Shown here piece by piece: positions 8,510 to 16,597 of a DNA stretch of 35,181 nt. The position numbers and the translations under genes are program-made. How positions within the stretch are numbered: position 1 is the stretch's first letter; every line of letters begins with the position of its first letter. The notes beneath the pieces are model-generated. The model was not told the DNA's origin, ran no database searches, and worked only from the letters and a program-made list of their open reading frames with translations. This stretch comes from Patescibacteria group bacterium (lineage in GTDB: Bacteria; Patescibacteriota; CPR2; UBA1875; JAMCYV01), in contig JAMCYV010000029.1 in assembly GCA_023473595.1 (NCBI GenBank), positions 1 to 35,181 on the forward strand, given 5' to 3'.

Positions 8510-10037
8510 AGATAAATATTTTTTAGCATTTTTAGGAATAATAGCTCTCGCAGTATTTTTTCGATTTTTTAAGCTTTCGAGTCTTCCGCCAGGACTTCAT
8601 CCTGACGAAGCGGCCAACGGCTTGGACATTATCGGCATTTTAGAAAAGGGGAAACAGTCGGTATTTTTTGCCACAAACGGCCCCAGAGAAGCTCTATTTT
8701 TCTACCTTCAAGCTATCGGAGTTCTACTTTTTGGCTATACTACTTTAGGACTTCGTTTTATGGCTAGTTTTATTTCGGTAGCTTCTATCATAGCTACCTA
8801 TTTTTTGGCCAAGGAACTTTTTGGGAAAAGGGTCGGGCTTCTCTCAGCCTTTGCAATGACAGTTATCCCTTGGTACTTAGTTATTTCCCGCGACGGTTTT
8901 AGGGCCAATATGACGCCTCTTTTCGTTTCCCTTACTCTCTTTTTTGCTATCAAGGCTTACAGGGAGAGAAAGACGCTTTATTTTATCCTTTTTGGTCTAA
9001 GTCTAGGTCTTGGTTTCCATACCTATCTAGCTTACCGGCTCTTCCCGGCTGTTTTTATTGCCTTAGTCGGATTCTTTATCCTGTTTAAACGAGATTTCTT
9101 TAGAAATCTTTTTGTTATGAAAAAAGAGCTTATCTATTCAGGGCTCTCTTTTTCTTTAGTACTTTTGCCGCTTGTTCTTTATTTTATAAGACATCCCGAA
9201 GATGCCGGAGCTAGGGCTTCGGGGACTTCAATATTAAATAAAAATTTAAATGGAGGGAACCCCATAGGTTTCCTTTTGGAAAACCTAAAAAAGACGGCGC
9301 TAATGTTTAACTATCAAGGGGACTTAAATTTCAGGCAAAATCTTGGCGGAGCCCCGATGCTTGATCCTCTTGGTGGAATTGCCTTTATCGGCGGCTTCGT
9401 TTATTCAATTAGGAAAATATTTAAATGGGAGTATTTCCTTATCTTAGCTATTTTTGGGGTAATGCTTCTTCCAATGGTCCTAACAGCCGAGGGGATTCCT
9501 CATGGCTTAAGATCAATCGGGATTGTCCCATCGGTTGCAATTATGATTGCTCTCTTTATTGATTTTATCTGGCGGAGATGGGAGCTGGATTTTAAACAAA
9601 AAGCAGTTAAGTATTTAGGGATTGCTACTTTTACCGGATTTATTCTTTTTTCAATCGCTTATGGCTATATCAGGTATTTCGAAGTCTGGGGGAAAAATTC
9701 AGATACTTATGAGGCATATGCTGAGGATATGGTAATCCTTGCAGGTAAGATTAATAGTGAGTCTAAATCAGCCAATATAGTTACGGTAATTGGCGAATAT
9801 TCGGATAAGACGGTTCAGTACTTAACTCATGATCGAGGAACTTATCAGCGCTTTGAACCAAGGGATGCTGATAAGATTCAGCTTAAAAAAGGTGAAAATT
9901 ACGTTTATATTCAAAGAGATATGATTGATGAAGCAGAAGATAAACTTTGGACAAAATACATAAATGGAAGGTTTACCAGTATAAATTCTACTTTCGACAG
10001 CCGGCCGCTTCTTTATCTTTTTGAGGTGAAATTATGA
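8490..10037 (+). CDS. GT-C glycosyltransferase (ArnT/PMT-like)
   Basis: 515 aa integral membrane protein. The first external loop carries LPPGLHPDEAANG with the acidic pair Asp39-Glu40 typical of GT-C transferases using polyprenyl-phosphate sugars. About ten more hydrophobic segments follow, then a soluble C-terminal region of about 110 residues (from about 400). The start overlaps the preceding GT2 gene by 20 nt and has GAGAAGG upstream. Its stop TGA overlaps the ATG of the next gene (ATGA). Acceptor unknown: it could be a protein, a lipid carrier or a cell-surface glycan. Confidence 0.85.
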   Translation: MLKRLFKDKYFLAFLGIIALAVFFRFFKLSSLPPGLHPDEAANGLDIIGILEKGKQSVFFATNGPREALFFYLQAIGVLLFGYTTLGLRFMASFISVASIIATYFLAKELFGKRVGLLSAFAMTVIPWYLVISRDGFRANMTPLFVSLTLFFAIKAYRERKTLYFILFGLSLGLGFHTYLAYRLFPAVFIALVGFFILFKRDFFRNLFVMKKELIYSGLSFSLVLLPLVLYFIRHPEDAGARASGTSILNKNLNGGNPIGFLLENLKKTALMFNYQGDLNFRQNLGGAPMLDPLGGIAFIGGFVYSIRKIFKWEYFLILAIFGVMLLPMVLTAEGIPHGLRSIGIVPSVAIMIALFIDFIWRRWELDFKQKAVKYLGIATFTGFILFSIAYGYIRYFEVWGKNSDTYEAYAEDMVILAGKINSESKSANIVTVIGEYSDKTVQYLTHDRGTYQRFEPRDADKIQLKKGENYVYIQRDMIDEAEDKLWTKYINGRFTSINSTFDSRPLLYLFEVKL

Positions 10038-11512
10038 AAAATTTGATGCAAAAATTAAAAGAAAACTGGCTTTTTATTTCAATCCTAGCACTTTCAATAC
10101 TGGTTAGATTTTTGAATATTACTAAATCGAGTGTCTGGCATGATGAAGGTTATACCGTTCTTATGATTAAGCAGGGACTCCTCGATATTACAAAGACGAC
10201 GGCTATTGATGTCCATCCGCCGCTTTACTATTACTTTCTTCATTTCTGGTCGCTTATTTTTGGGACGAGCGAACTTGCAATAAGAAGCATGTCGGCTGTC
10301 TTTGGGATTGGAGTAGTAGTTATAATGTATCTTTTGGTGAAAAAAGTTTTTGATAAGAATACAGCACTTCTTGCTATGGCTTTTGCGGCTTTTTCTCCCT
10401 TTTTCATTCGGTATTCGCAGGAAGCTAGGATGTACGGGGTTGAGGGATTTTGGACAATTCTTGGCACTTATTTTCTTTTCTTAGCTTTGGATAAAGAATA
10501 CTTGGAAAAAGCTAAAACATTTTGGCAAAAATACAAATATTGGATATTTTATGTCCTTTCAATGGCGGCTGCCATTTATACTCATTATTATGCTTTGCTT
10601 TTAGTCTTTGCCCAGTGGGGATATGTCCTTATACGAAGCTTTGCCAATGGCGAACGATATATTCTAAAAAAGGAATGGTGGCTTTCGAATATTTCTGTCG
10701 GAGCTATTTTTCTGCCTTGGGTACCAAATGTCCTTAAGCAATTTACTAAAGTTCAATCAGGCTATTGGATTCCTCCGGTAAGCTTTAAAACGATTCCTGA
10801 GACAATTGTCGGGTCTTTTACCTACGATATTCCTCATTTTACTAATGTTATTTATTTTGTCCTTTTTCTTCTTTTCTTCATTATTGCCGATCTTGCTATT
10901 ACTAGAAATAAAGAAAAAGTTAATGAAATTATCTTCTTTCTCTTATATTTCCTTATTCCGACAACCCTTATCTTCCTCGTCTCTTTGAGACAACCTGTTT
11001 ATCAAAATCGCTACTTTGTCTTTGCAATGGCAGGCGTTTACATTATCTTAGCGGCTTTTATCAGCTCTTATAAAAACATTATTTTCAAGACCTTAGCTAT
11101 TGTTTTTTTACTTGGGACAATGGTTTTTAAGATTGACTCAGTCTACTCCCAAGCTTCCCATCAAATGAAAGAAGCAGCTAATCTAATAAACACCGAATTC
11201 CAGGCTGGTGATGGACTTGCAGCGGCGGAGCTTTATGTCTATCTAGATTACGATTATTACAATAAGACTGGCCAAAGAGCGAAGCTTGTAAATGATGGAG
11301 AAATCAGAAATAACAACGAAATGGCTTTCATCTACCGAGATAAGGAAAACTTGGTTAGAAAATATTGGTCGGAGGTTGAGACGACAACCGGAATTATTTG
11401 GGTAGTTGGTAAAACTAATCCGGATGACTACAAAAAAATTCCTTCCTTCTGGCAGCTCTTAAAAGATGAAAAATTCGGTTATACCGAGATAAGAAAATAC
11501 CAAGTAAGATAA
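10034..11512 (+). CDS. GT-C glycosyltransferase (GT39-like)
   Basis: 492 aa. The N-terminal loop has SSVWHDEGYTVLMI, with Asp37-Glu38 as the expected catalytic acidic pair, followed by DVHPPLYYYFLHFW, a block common in GT39/GT83-type enzymes. Multiple membrane helices fill residues 13-370, and a C-terminal soluble domain follows. It is translationally coupled to the preceding gene by an ATGA overlap and has a GAGGTGAAATT leader. It is the last gene of the glycosylation module, followed by the AT-rich element at 11513. Confidence 0.85.
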   Translation: MKNLMQKLKENWLFISILALSILVRFLNITKSSVWHDEGYTVLMIKQGLLDITKTTAIDVHPPLYYYFLHFWSLIFGTSELAIRSMSAVFGIGVVVIMYLLVKKVFDKNTALLAMAFAAFSPFFIRYSQEARMYGVEGFWTILGTYFLFLALDKEYLEKAKTFWQKYKYWIFYVLSMAAAIYTHYYALLLVFAQWGYVLIRSFANGERYILKKEWWLSNISVGAIFLPWVPNVLKQFTKVQSGYWIPPVSFKTIPETIVGSFTYDIPHFTNVIYFVLFLLFFIIADLAITRNKEKVNEIIFFLLYFLIPTTLIFLVSLRQPVYQNRYFVFAMAGVYIILAAFISSYKNIIFKTLAIVFLLGTMVFKIDSVYSQASHQMKEAANLINTEFQAGDGLAAAELYVYLDYDYYNKTGQRAKLVNDGEIRNNNEMAFIYRDKENLVRKYWSEVETTTGIIWVVGKTNPDDYKKIPSFWQLLKDEKFGYTEIRKYQVR

Positions 11513-11618
11513 CCCAAAACTTAAAAATCAAAAATCAAAAGTTCGGGGTCCCTTTCGGGACGATTATTAATTATCCGAAGGATACCATAGTTTTGACTTT
11601 TGAATTTTAATTTTTACG
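11513..11618. repeat. AT-rich element B2: inverted arms with two internal hairpins, no ORF
   Basis: The left arm (11513-11543, CCCAAAACTTAAAAATC...) and the right arm (11590-11618, ending ...TTGAATTTTAATTTTTAC) are imperfect inverted repeats. Between them are two hairpins: GTCCC-TTTC-GGGAC (11548-11561) and TATCC-GAA-GGATA (11572-11584). There is no coding capacity. The left half corresponds to B1 at 4354. It looks like a miniature element lying directly after a stop codon. Confidence 0.6.
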
Positions 11619-11688
11619 ATGTCGTATCCTTGTTTTAAGAGTGAAACAGGCGTAAAATATATTTAAAATTTAATAGAAGGAGATAATT

Positions 11689-11982
11689 ATGTTTGGAAAA
11701 ATGAAAGAGCTCTATGATTTTCAGAAAAAAGCTCGGGAAATTCAAAAGGAACTCAAAAATACTCTTATAGAAAAAGAAGTTGGAGCAGTAAAAGTTACTA
11801 TAAATGGTGAACAAAAGATTGAGAAAGTCGAAATTAATTCGGAGATGGTAGATACAAACGATATTTCTTCTCTGGAGAGAGATATTAAATCAGCTCTAGA
11901 CCAAGCAATTCAAGAATCTCAGAAAATTGCAGCCGATAAAATGAAAGATATTACAGGCGGATTGGGAATACCTGGTTTATAA
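11689..11982 (+). CDS. ybaB: YbaB/EbfC family nucleoid-associated protein
   Basis: 97 aa, the normal size. The N-terminal helix (MKELYDFQKKAREIQKELKNT) leads into the characteristic VTINGEQKIEKVEINSEMV beta strands and a C-terminal helix with KMKDITGGLGIPGL. The family binds DNA as a dimer and is usually encoded between dnaX and recR. GAAGGAGATAATT before the ATG is a strong ribosome binding site. recR follows after an inserted four-helix-bundle gene. Confidence 0.93.
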   Translation: MFGKMKELYDFQKKAREIQKELKNTLIEKEVGAVKVTINGEQKIEKVEINSEMVDTNDISSLERDIKSALDQAIQESQKIAADKMKDITGGLGIPGL

Positions 11983-11983
11983 A

Positions 11984-12449
11984 GCACCAAGTACCAAATA
12001 CCAAATTACAAATAAATCGGAAATAACATGCTCCAAAAAACAAACACTAAAATTTATGACCTTGAGGAAAGAACACTCAACTTTAGTAAAGAAATAATCC
12101 GTTTTTGTAAAGGATTATCCAAAAACACAGTTAATTTTGAATTAATTTCTCAATTAATAAGGTCTGCTTGCTCAATAGGGGCTAACTATATCGAAGCAAA
12201 CGAAGCTCTAAGTAAAAAAGACTTTATTCATAGGGTTAAGATAAGCAGGAAAGAAGCCAAAGAAACAATTTACTGGCTTAATCTTGTTTTGGAAATTAAT
12301 CCTAATTTAAATGGCAGAATTAATAGTCTAATAAAAGAAGCGATAGAATTAAAGAAAATACTATCAGTCATAATAGAGAGATCTAGTTAATTTGGGTAAT
12401 TAGAATTTGTAATTTATTTGTCATTTGGAAATTGTAATTTGGAATTTAA
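11984..12449. repeat. AT-rich element B3 carrying the four-helix-bundle gene
   Basis: The left arm (about 11984-12017) contains ACCAAATACCAAATTACA then AATAAATC. The right arm (about 12400-12449), read on the other strand, contains CCAAATTACAATTTCCAAAT and GACAAATAAATTACAAATTC. The arms are therefore imperfect inverted repeats around the gene at 12028-12390. The whole unit splits ybaB from recR. Confidence 0.6.
12028..12390 (+). CDS. Four-helix bundle protein (23S rRNA intervening-sequence protein family)
   Basis: 120 aa. The sequence shows the hallmarks of this family: YDLEERTLNFSKEIIRF near the N-terminus, SQLIRSACSIGANYIEANEA in the middle, and KISRKEAKETIYWL in the third helix. Relatives are encoded inside intervening sequences of some 23S rRNA genes and in many unrelated loci. 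The biochemical function is not established. The ribosome binding site is weak (GGAAATAAC before ATG). The gene lies inside inverted AT-rich arms and interrupts the usual ybaB-recR pair, so it appears to be a mobile cargo ORF rather than a member of the operon. Confidence 0.9.
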   Translation: MLQKTNTKIYDLEERTLNFSKEIIRFCKGLSKNTVNFELISQLIRSACSIGANYIEANEALSKKDFIHRVKISRKEAKETIYWLNLVLEINPNLNGRINSLIKEAIELKKILSVIIERSS

Positions 12450-12458
12450 GGATAATTT

Positions 12459-13058
12459 ATGCAGTTAATACCAAAAAACGTACAAAGCTTAATAGACGAG
12501 TTCTCGAAATTACCGGGCATCGGGCCAAAGAGCGCCCAGAGGTTGACCTTTTATTTATTAAGGGGAGCTAAGAAGAATATTGGTGAGTTGGGCCAGGCGG
12601 TTTTGGACCTCAAAAACGACTTAAAGATTTGTTCCAATTGTTTCAACATTGCCGAAAATGACCCTTGTGTTCTCTGCGGTGATGAAAGAAGAGATAGGGA
12701 AGTAATCTGCATTGTCGAAGAACCCTTAGATATAATTGCCTTAGAAAAAACCGGCAAATTCGAAGGTCTTTATCATGTTCTTCACGGAGCCATCTCGCCT
12801 GTAGATGGCATTGGCCCGGAGGATCTCTACATCTCCCAGCTTCTTTCAAGGGTTAAAAATAATGGAATCAAGGAAATTATTATTGCCACTAATCCGGACC
12901 TAGAGGGTGAAGCGACGGCAATGTATATCCATAAACTGATTGAACATCTAGGCATTAAAATTACCCGAATAGCTCACGGTCTTCCAATGGGTGCCGACAT
13001 CGAATACGCCGATGAGATTACTCTTTCCCGTGCCCTTGAGGGGAGAAGGGAATACTAA
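12459..13058 (+). CDS. recR: Recombination mediator protein RecR
   Basis: 199 aa, full length. The N-terminal helix-hairpin-helix is seen in LPGIGPKSAQRLTFYLL, followed by the C4 zinc finger (CSNCFNIAENDPCVLC) and a Toprim domain (VICIVEEPLDIIALE ... ATNPDLEGEATAMYI), with the C-terminal RIAHGLPMGADIEYAD block. RecR works with RecO (gene at 34003 in this window) to load RecA at gaps. TAAGGATAATTT precedes the ATG as ribosome binding site. The upstream 68 bp is the right arm of the element around the four-helix-bundle gene. Confidence 0.97.
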   Translation: MQLIPKNVQSLIDEFSKLPGIGPKSAQRLTFYLLRGAKKNIGELGQAVLDLKNDLKICSNCFNIAENDPCVLCGDERRDREVICIVEEPLDIIALEKTGKFEGLYHVLHGAISPVDGIGPEDLYISQLLSRVKNNGIKEIIIATNPDLEGEATAMYIHKLIEHLGIKITRIAHGLPMGADIEYADEITLSRALEGRREY

Positions 13059-13102
13059 AACAATAATAAATTTCTAATTTCAAATGTCAAATTGGGCTAA
13101 AA

Positions 13103-13138
13103 TGGTTCAAAATTTTGCTATAGCAAAATTTTGAACCA
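13103..13138. repeat. 36-bp perfect palindrome upstream of the ABC exporter
   Basis: TGGTTCAAAATTTTGCTA is followed immediately by its exact reverse complement. A near-identical copy is at 15061-15096, on the other side of the ABC transporter gene. No T-run follows on the plus strand. On the minus strand the stem is followed by TTTT. The rest of the 13059-13205 gap is AT-rich; a piece at 13071-13096 (TTTCTAATTTCAAATGTCAA) resembles the arms of element B3. Confidence 0.85.
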
Positions 13139-13205
13139 AAAACAAAAACTCCTTTCTTTTTATGTTTGGCTTAATTATAATTAAATTTGGCCTTAATTAG
13201 AGAAG

Positions 13206-15014
13206 ATGCTAAAGGATTTAAAAAGAATATTGAAAATAGCCCTAAGAGAAAAAGGCTTAACCCTTTTTGTTTTTCTATTGGCAATTTCTTCTTCTATAAT
13301 CTCTCTTGCATCTCCTTGGATATTTAAGTTTTTAATTGATTTAATGGTAAATATAAAGGCCTATGATTCTTTAGAAACTGCATTCTCTGTTCTAAGTAAG
13401 ATTACTTTAGGTTTGATAGTTATCTACTCTTTAGATATTGTTCAAAGTCTGACAATGAATTATTGGGGAAATATATGGTATTTAAGGATTGTTTATGATG
13501 TAACAAAAGACTCCTTCAGTCACCTTCACAGCTTATCATTAAGCTATTTTGAAAAAAATTCTGTTGGCAAAATAAAAGAACAGGTTGATAAAGGAGTCTG
13601 GGATATGCAAGCCATCATAGATGATTTTGTCCAAGAGCTTTTGCCTCAAGCAATACTTGTAGTTTTAGCGATTGTGATTTTAGCTAGAATAAATGTTTCA
13701 ATAACTTTGCTTTCCTTTGTTGGCTTGCCATTCTTCGCCCTTGTCACCTTAAAGAGAACTAGGATCTTAAATCAAAACATGGACAAAATCCGAGATATTT
13801 ATGAGAGAGCTTCTGCAATTGTGATGGAGAGTATTATCGGAGTTAAAACGGTAAAATCTTTCAACCGAGAAGAATTTGAGAAGAAAAATCATTCGAAAAC
13901 ATTGAATAATGCGCTTAGTCTTTATAAATGGCGTTATAAAAAAAGAAATAGGTTAAATTTAATCCGTTTTTCTATCATAAATGGCACACGGGTGCTAGTT
14001 ATCTTTTGTGCCGGGATATTAGCTATAAAGGGTAAAATAACAGCTGGAGATATTTACCTTTTCTATGCTTATATATCAAAGATTTATGACCCTTTTCAAA
14101 AGTTGGTCAAGATATATGATAGAACCCATGAAAGAATGCGGTCGGTAAAAAGAGTATTAGATCTGATTGACACAGAGCCGGAAGTTAAAGATGAAACGAA
14201 TGCGAAAAAACTATTAGTCAAACAAGGAAAAATCTCTTTTAAAAATGTAACCTTTGCCTATGAAAAGAAACATATTTTAAAAAATGTTTCTTTCGATGCT
14301 GATCCGGGTCAAGTAATAGCTTTAGTTGGCCCAAGCGGAGTGGGCAAATCAACAATCGCAAAGCTTATTATGCGATTTTATAACCTTAACAGCGGAAAAA
14401 TTTTGATTGATAACAAGGATATTTCAAAAGTAACCCAGGAATCTTTAAGAGAAAACATTGGGGTTGTTTTGCAGGATACTCAATTATTTAACGATACAGT
14501 TGTTTACAACTTGAAATATGGGAATTTAAAAGCAAAAAGCAAAGACATTATTGCGGCTGCTAGAGTTGCAAATGCAGACGATTTTATTCAAAAGCTTCCT
14601 AAAGGATATAATACTTTAGTTGGTGAAAGGGGAATTAAACTTTCTGGGGGCGAACAGCAAAGAATTAATATTGCCAGAGCAGTCTTAAAAAATCCGCCGA
14701 TTCTAATTCTTGACGAAGCAACTTCTCATCTCGATTCTGAATCAGAAATGCTTGTGCAGGATGCCCTTTGGAAGCTTATCAAAGGCAGAACAACAATTAT
14801 CATTGCTCACAGACTTTCAACAGTGATGAGGGCTGATAAAATCTTAGTTTTAAACAAAGGAAAAATTGTTGAAGAGGGAACACATGAAGAGCTTTTAAGG
14901 GAAAATGGCCTCTATGCCAAGCTTTTTAAGATTCAATCTGGAGCGATGCTTCTAACAGAAAAAGAAGAGGATACCGAAGAAGAGAATTTAAAGTTAGAGC
15001 TAAAATCTGTCTAG
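13206..15014 (+). CDS. ABC exporter, fused permease and ATPase
   Basis: 602 aa half-transporter, presumably a homodimer. About six membrane helices in residues 15-320 form a type I exporter domain. The ATPase follows: Walker A GPSGVGKST (375-383), Q-loop VVLQDTQLF, signature LSGGEQQRINIARA, Walker B ILILDEATSHLD, and switch His in IIAHRLSTV. The family exports lipids, peptides or drugs; nothing here indicates the substrate. The closest general description is an MsbA/BmrA-like exporter. The ATG is preceded by AGAGAAG at short distance, so initiation is weak or leaderless. It is isolated between two copies of a 36-bp palindrome, with recR before and cysS after. Confidence 0.93.
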   Translation: MLKDLKRILKIALREKGLTLFVFLLAISSSIISLASPWIFKFLIDLMVNIKAYDSLETAFSVLSKITLGLIVIYSLDIVQSLTMNYWGNIWYLRIVYDVTKDSFSHLHSLSLSYFEKNSVGKIKEQVDKGVWDMQAIIDDFVQELLPQAILVVLAIVILARINVSITLLSFVGLPFFALVTLKRTRILNQNMDKIRDIYERASAIVMESIIGVKTVKSFNREEFEKKNHSKTLNNALSLYKWRYKKRNRLNLIRFSIINGTRVLVIFCAGILAIKGKITAGDIYLFYAYISKIYDPFQKLVKIYDRTHERMRSVKRVLDLIDTEPEVKDETNAKKLLVKQGKISFKNVTFAYEKKHILKNVSFDADPGQVIALVGPSGVGKSTIAKLIMRFYNLNSGKILIDNKDISKVTQESLRENIGVVLQDTQLFNDTVVYNLKYGNLKAKSKDIIAAARVANADDFIQKLPKGYNTLVGERGIKLSGGEQQRINIARAVLKNPPILILDEATSHLDSESEMLVQDALWKLIKGRTTIIIAHRLSTVMRADKILVLNKGKIVEEGTHEELLRENGLYAKLFKIQSGAMLLTEKEEDTEEENLKLELKSV

Positions 15015-15060
15015 CCTTTATTACTAAAACAGTAGGGATAATAAACTAAAACAAAGACCA

Positions 15061-15096
15061 TGGTTCAAAGTTTTGCTATAGCAATATTTTGAACCA
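15061..15096. repeat. 36-bp palindrome downstream of the ABC exporter
   Basis: TGGTTCAAAGTTTTGCTA then TAGCAATATTTTGAACCA: the same palindrome as 13103-13138 with two positions changed, so the stem is slightly imperfect. T-rich sequence follows on the plus strand (AGTTTTATAGTTTTT), so this copy could also act as a terminator for the ABC gene. Confidence 0.8.
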
Positions 15097-15151
15097 ATAG
15101 TTTTATAGTTTTTAGCGTACGATTTAGCTTTATTTCTCTCATTAGTTAAAG

Positions 15152-15157
15152 TATAAT
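15152..15157 (+). promoter_or_regulatory. -10 box of cysS, predicted leaderless
   Basis: A perfect TATAAT ends 6 nt before the cysS ATG (15164), with no Shine-Dalgarno between. No clear -35 hexamer is visible. Confidence 0.55.
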
Positions 15158-15163
15158 CTACCT

Positions 15164-16597
15164 ATGCTTAAGGTTTACAATACGCTTACTAGAAAAAAAG
15201 AAGAATTCAAGCCGAGAAAAGATAAAGAAGTCGGTATCTATACCTGCGGGCCGACGGTTTACAACCATGCCCATATCGGCAATTTGAGGGCTTATGTCTT
15301 TGCTGATACCCTTTTTAGATATTTAAAATTTGCCGGTTATAAAGTTAAATGGGTGATGAATATTACCGATGTTGATGATAAAACGATTCGTGATTCAAAA
15401 AAAGCTGGCGTTAGTCTGAAAGAATTTACCGAAAAATACGAAAAGCTCTTTTTTGAAGACATCGAAAAGCTAAATATTAATAAAAAAGAGTTTTTTAAGA
15501 TTCCTAAGGCGACTAAATATATGAAAGAGATGCAGGAACTCGTGAAAGTTCTTTTAGATAAAGAGATTGCTTACATAAAAGACGGCTCTATTTATTTTAA
15601 CATTCAAAAATATATTGATAGCGGGCATAAATACGGGAAACTTCTAAAGATTGATATGGCGAATTTCAAAAGGGGCGAAAGAGTAGAAGCTGATGAATAT
15701 GAAAAAGAGAATGTGCAAGATTTTGTCCTTTGGAAAGCCAAAAAAGAATCTAATGAACCAAGCTGGGATTTTAAAATTGAAGGAAAAAATTATCCCGGAA
15801 GACCTGGCTGGCACATCGAATGTTCGGCAATGAGCCGAAAAAACCTCGGAAATCCATTTGATATTCACACCGGTGGTGTTGACTTAATCTTTCCGCATCA
15901 CGAAGATGAAATTGCTCAAACCGAAGGTGCTTATGATGTCCCAATAGCTAACTATTTTATGCATAACGAGCATCTTTTGGTGGAGAATCAGAAGATGTCA
16001 AAGTCTTTGGGGAATTTTTATGTCTTAGAAGATATTACTAAATTTGGTAAACCCTTAGCCTTTAGGTTATTAGCTTTACAAACACATTACAGAGAAAAAC
16101 TAAATTTTACAAAAGATTCCATGCTACAAGCAGAAGTAGCCTTAACTAGGGTTTATGAATTTATAAGAAAACTTTTATGGGTAGAAAAAACAGGGCAAAA
16201 AGATAGAGTGAGTTTTTTATTAAAAAAAGTTGAGAAGGAATTTTCCGTTGCGATAGCAGATGATCTTTCGACTCCGAGAGCTCTTGCTAGCTTATGGGAA
16301 AGTATTGCTAAAATTAATAAATTAATTGATGAAGGTCTGTTAAATAAAAAAGAAGCTAATTTGTTTTATGATTTTTTTCTAAAAATTGATCGGGTTTTAG
16401 GCTTAGGTTTAGATGAGGTACTCCAACCAAAAATTGATCCAACTATTGTAGGGTTAATTAATAAATATAAGAAAGCGACTGTTAATAAGGATTATGAAAC
16501 GAAAGATAAAATCAGAACTGAATTTAATAAGTTAGGCTATAAGATAGAAGATACAAAATATGGAATTCCTAGAATAACTTTTCTAGGGGAAAAGTAA
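15164..16597 (+). CDS. cysS: Cysteinyl-tRNA synthetase
   Basis: 477 aa class I aminoacyl-tRNA synthetase that charges tRNA-Cys. CGPTVYNHAHIGN contains the first zinc-binding Cys and the HIGH motif (HIGN, 37-40). WHIECSAMS and HTGGVDLIFPHHEDEIAQ carry the remaining zinc ligands and the substrate pocket. KMSKS is at 277-281. The C-terminal anticodon domain is complete. ATG 15164 is the natural start (LKVYNTLTRKKEEF), 6 nt after a TATAAT box. The next gene begins directly after its stop. Confidence 0.97.
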   Translation: MLKVYNTLTRKKEEFKPRKDKEVGIYTCGPTVYNHAHIGNLRAYVFADTLFRYLKFAGYKVKWVMNITDVDDKTIRDSKKAGVSLKEFTEKYEKLFFEDIEKLNINKKEFFKIPKATKYMKEMQELVKVLLDKEIAYIKDGSIYFNIQKYIDSGHKYGKLLKIDMANFKRGERVEADEYEKENVQDFVLWKAKKESNEPSWDFKIEGKNYPGRPGWHIECSAMSRKNLGNPFDIHTGGVDLIFPHHEDEIAQTEGAYDVPIANYFMHNEHLLVENQKMSKSLGNFYVLEDITKFGKPLAFRLLALQTHYREKLNFTKDSMLQAEVALTRVYEFIRKLLWVEKTGQKDRVSFLLKKVEKEFSVAIADDLSTPRALASLWESIAKINKLIDEGLLNKKEANLFYDFFLKIDRVLGLGLDEVLQPKIDPTIVGLINKYKKATVNKDYETKDKIRTEFNKLGYKIEDTKYGIPRITFLGEK

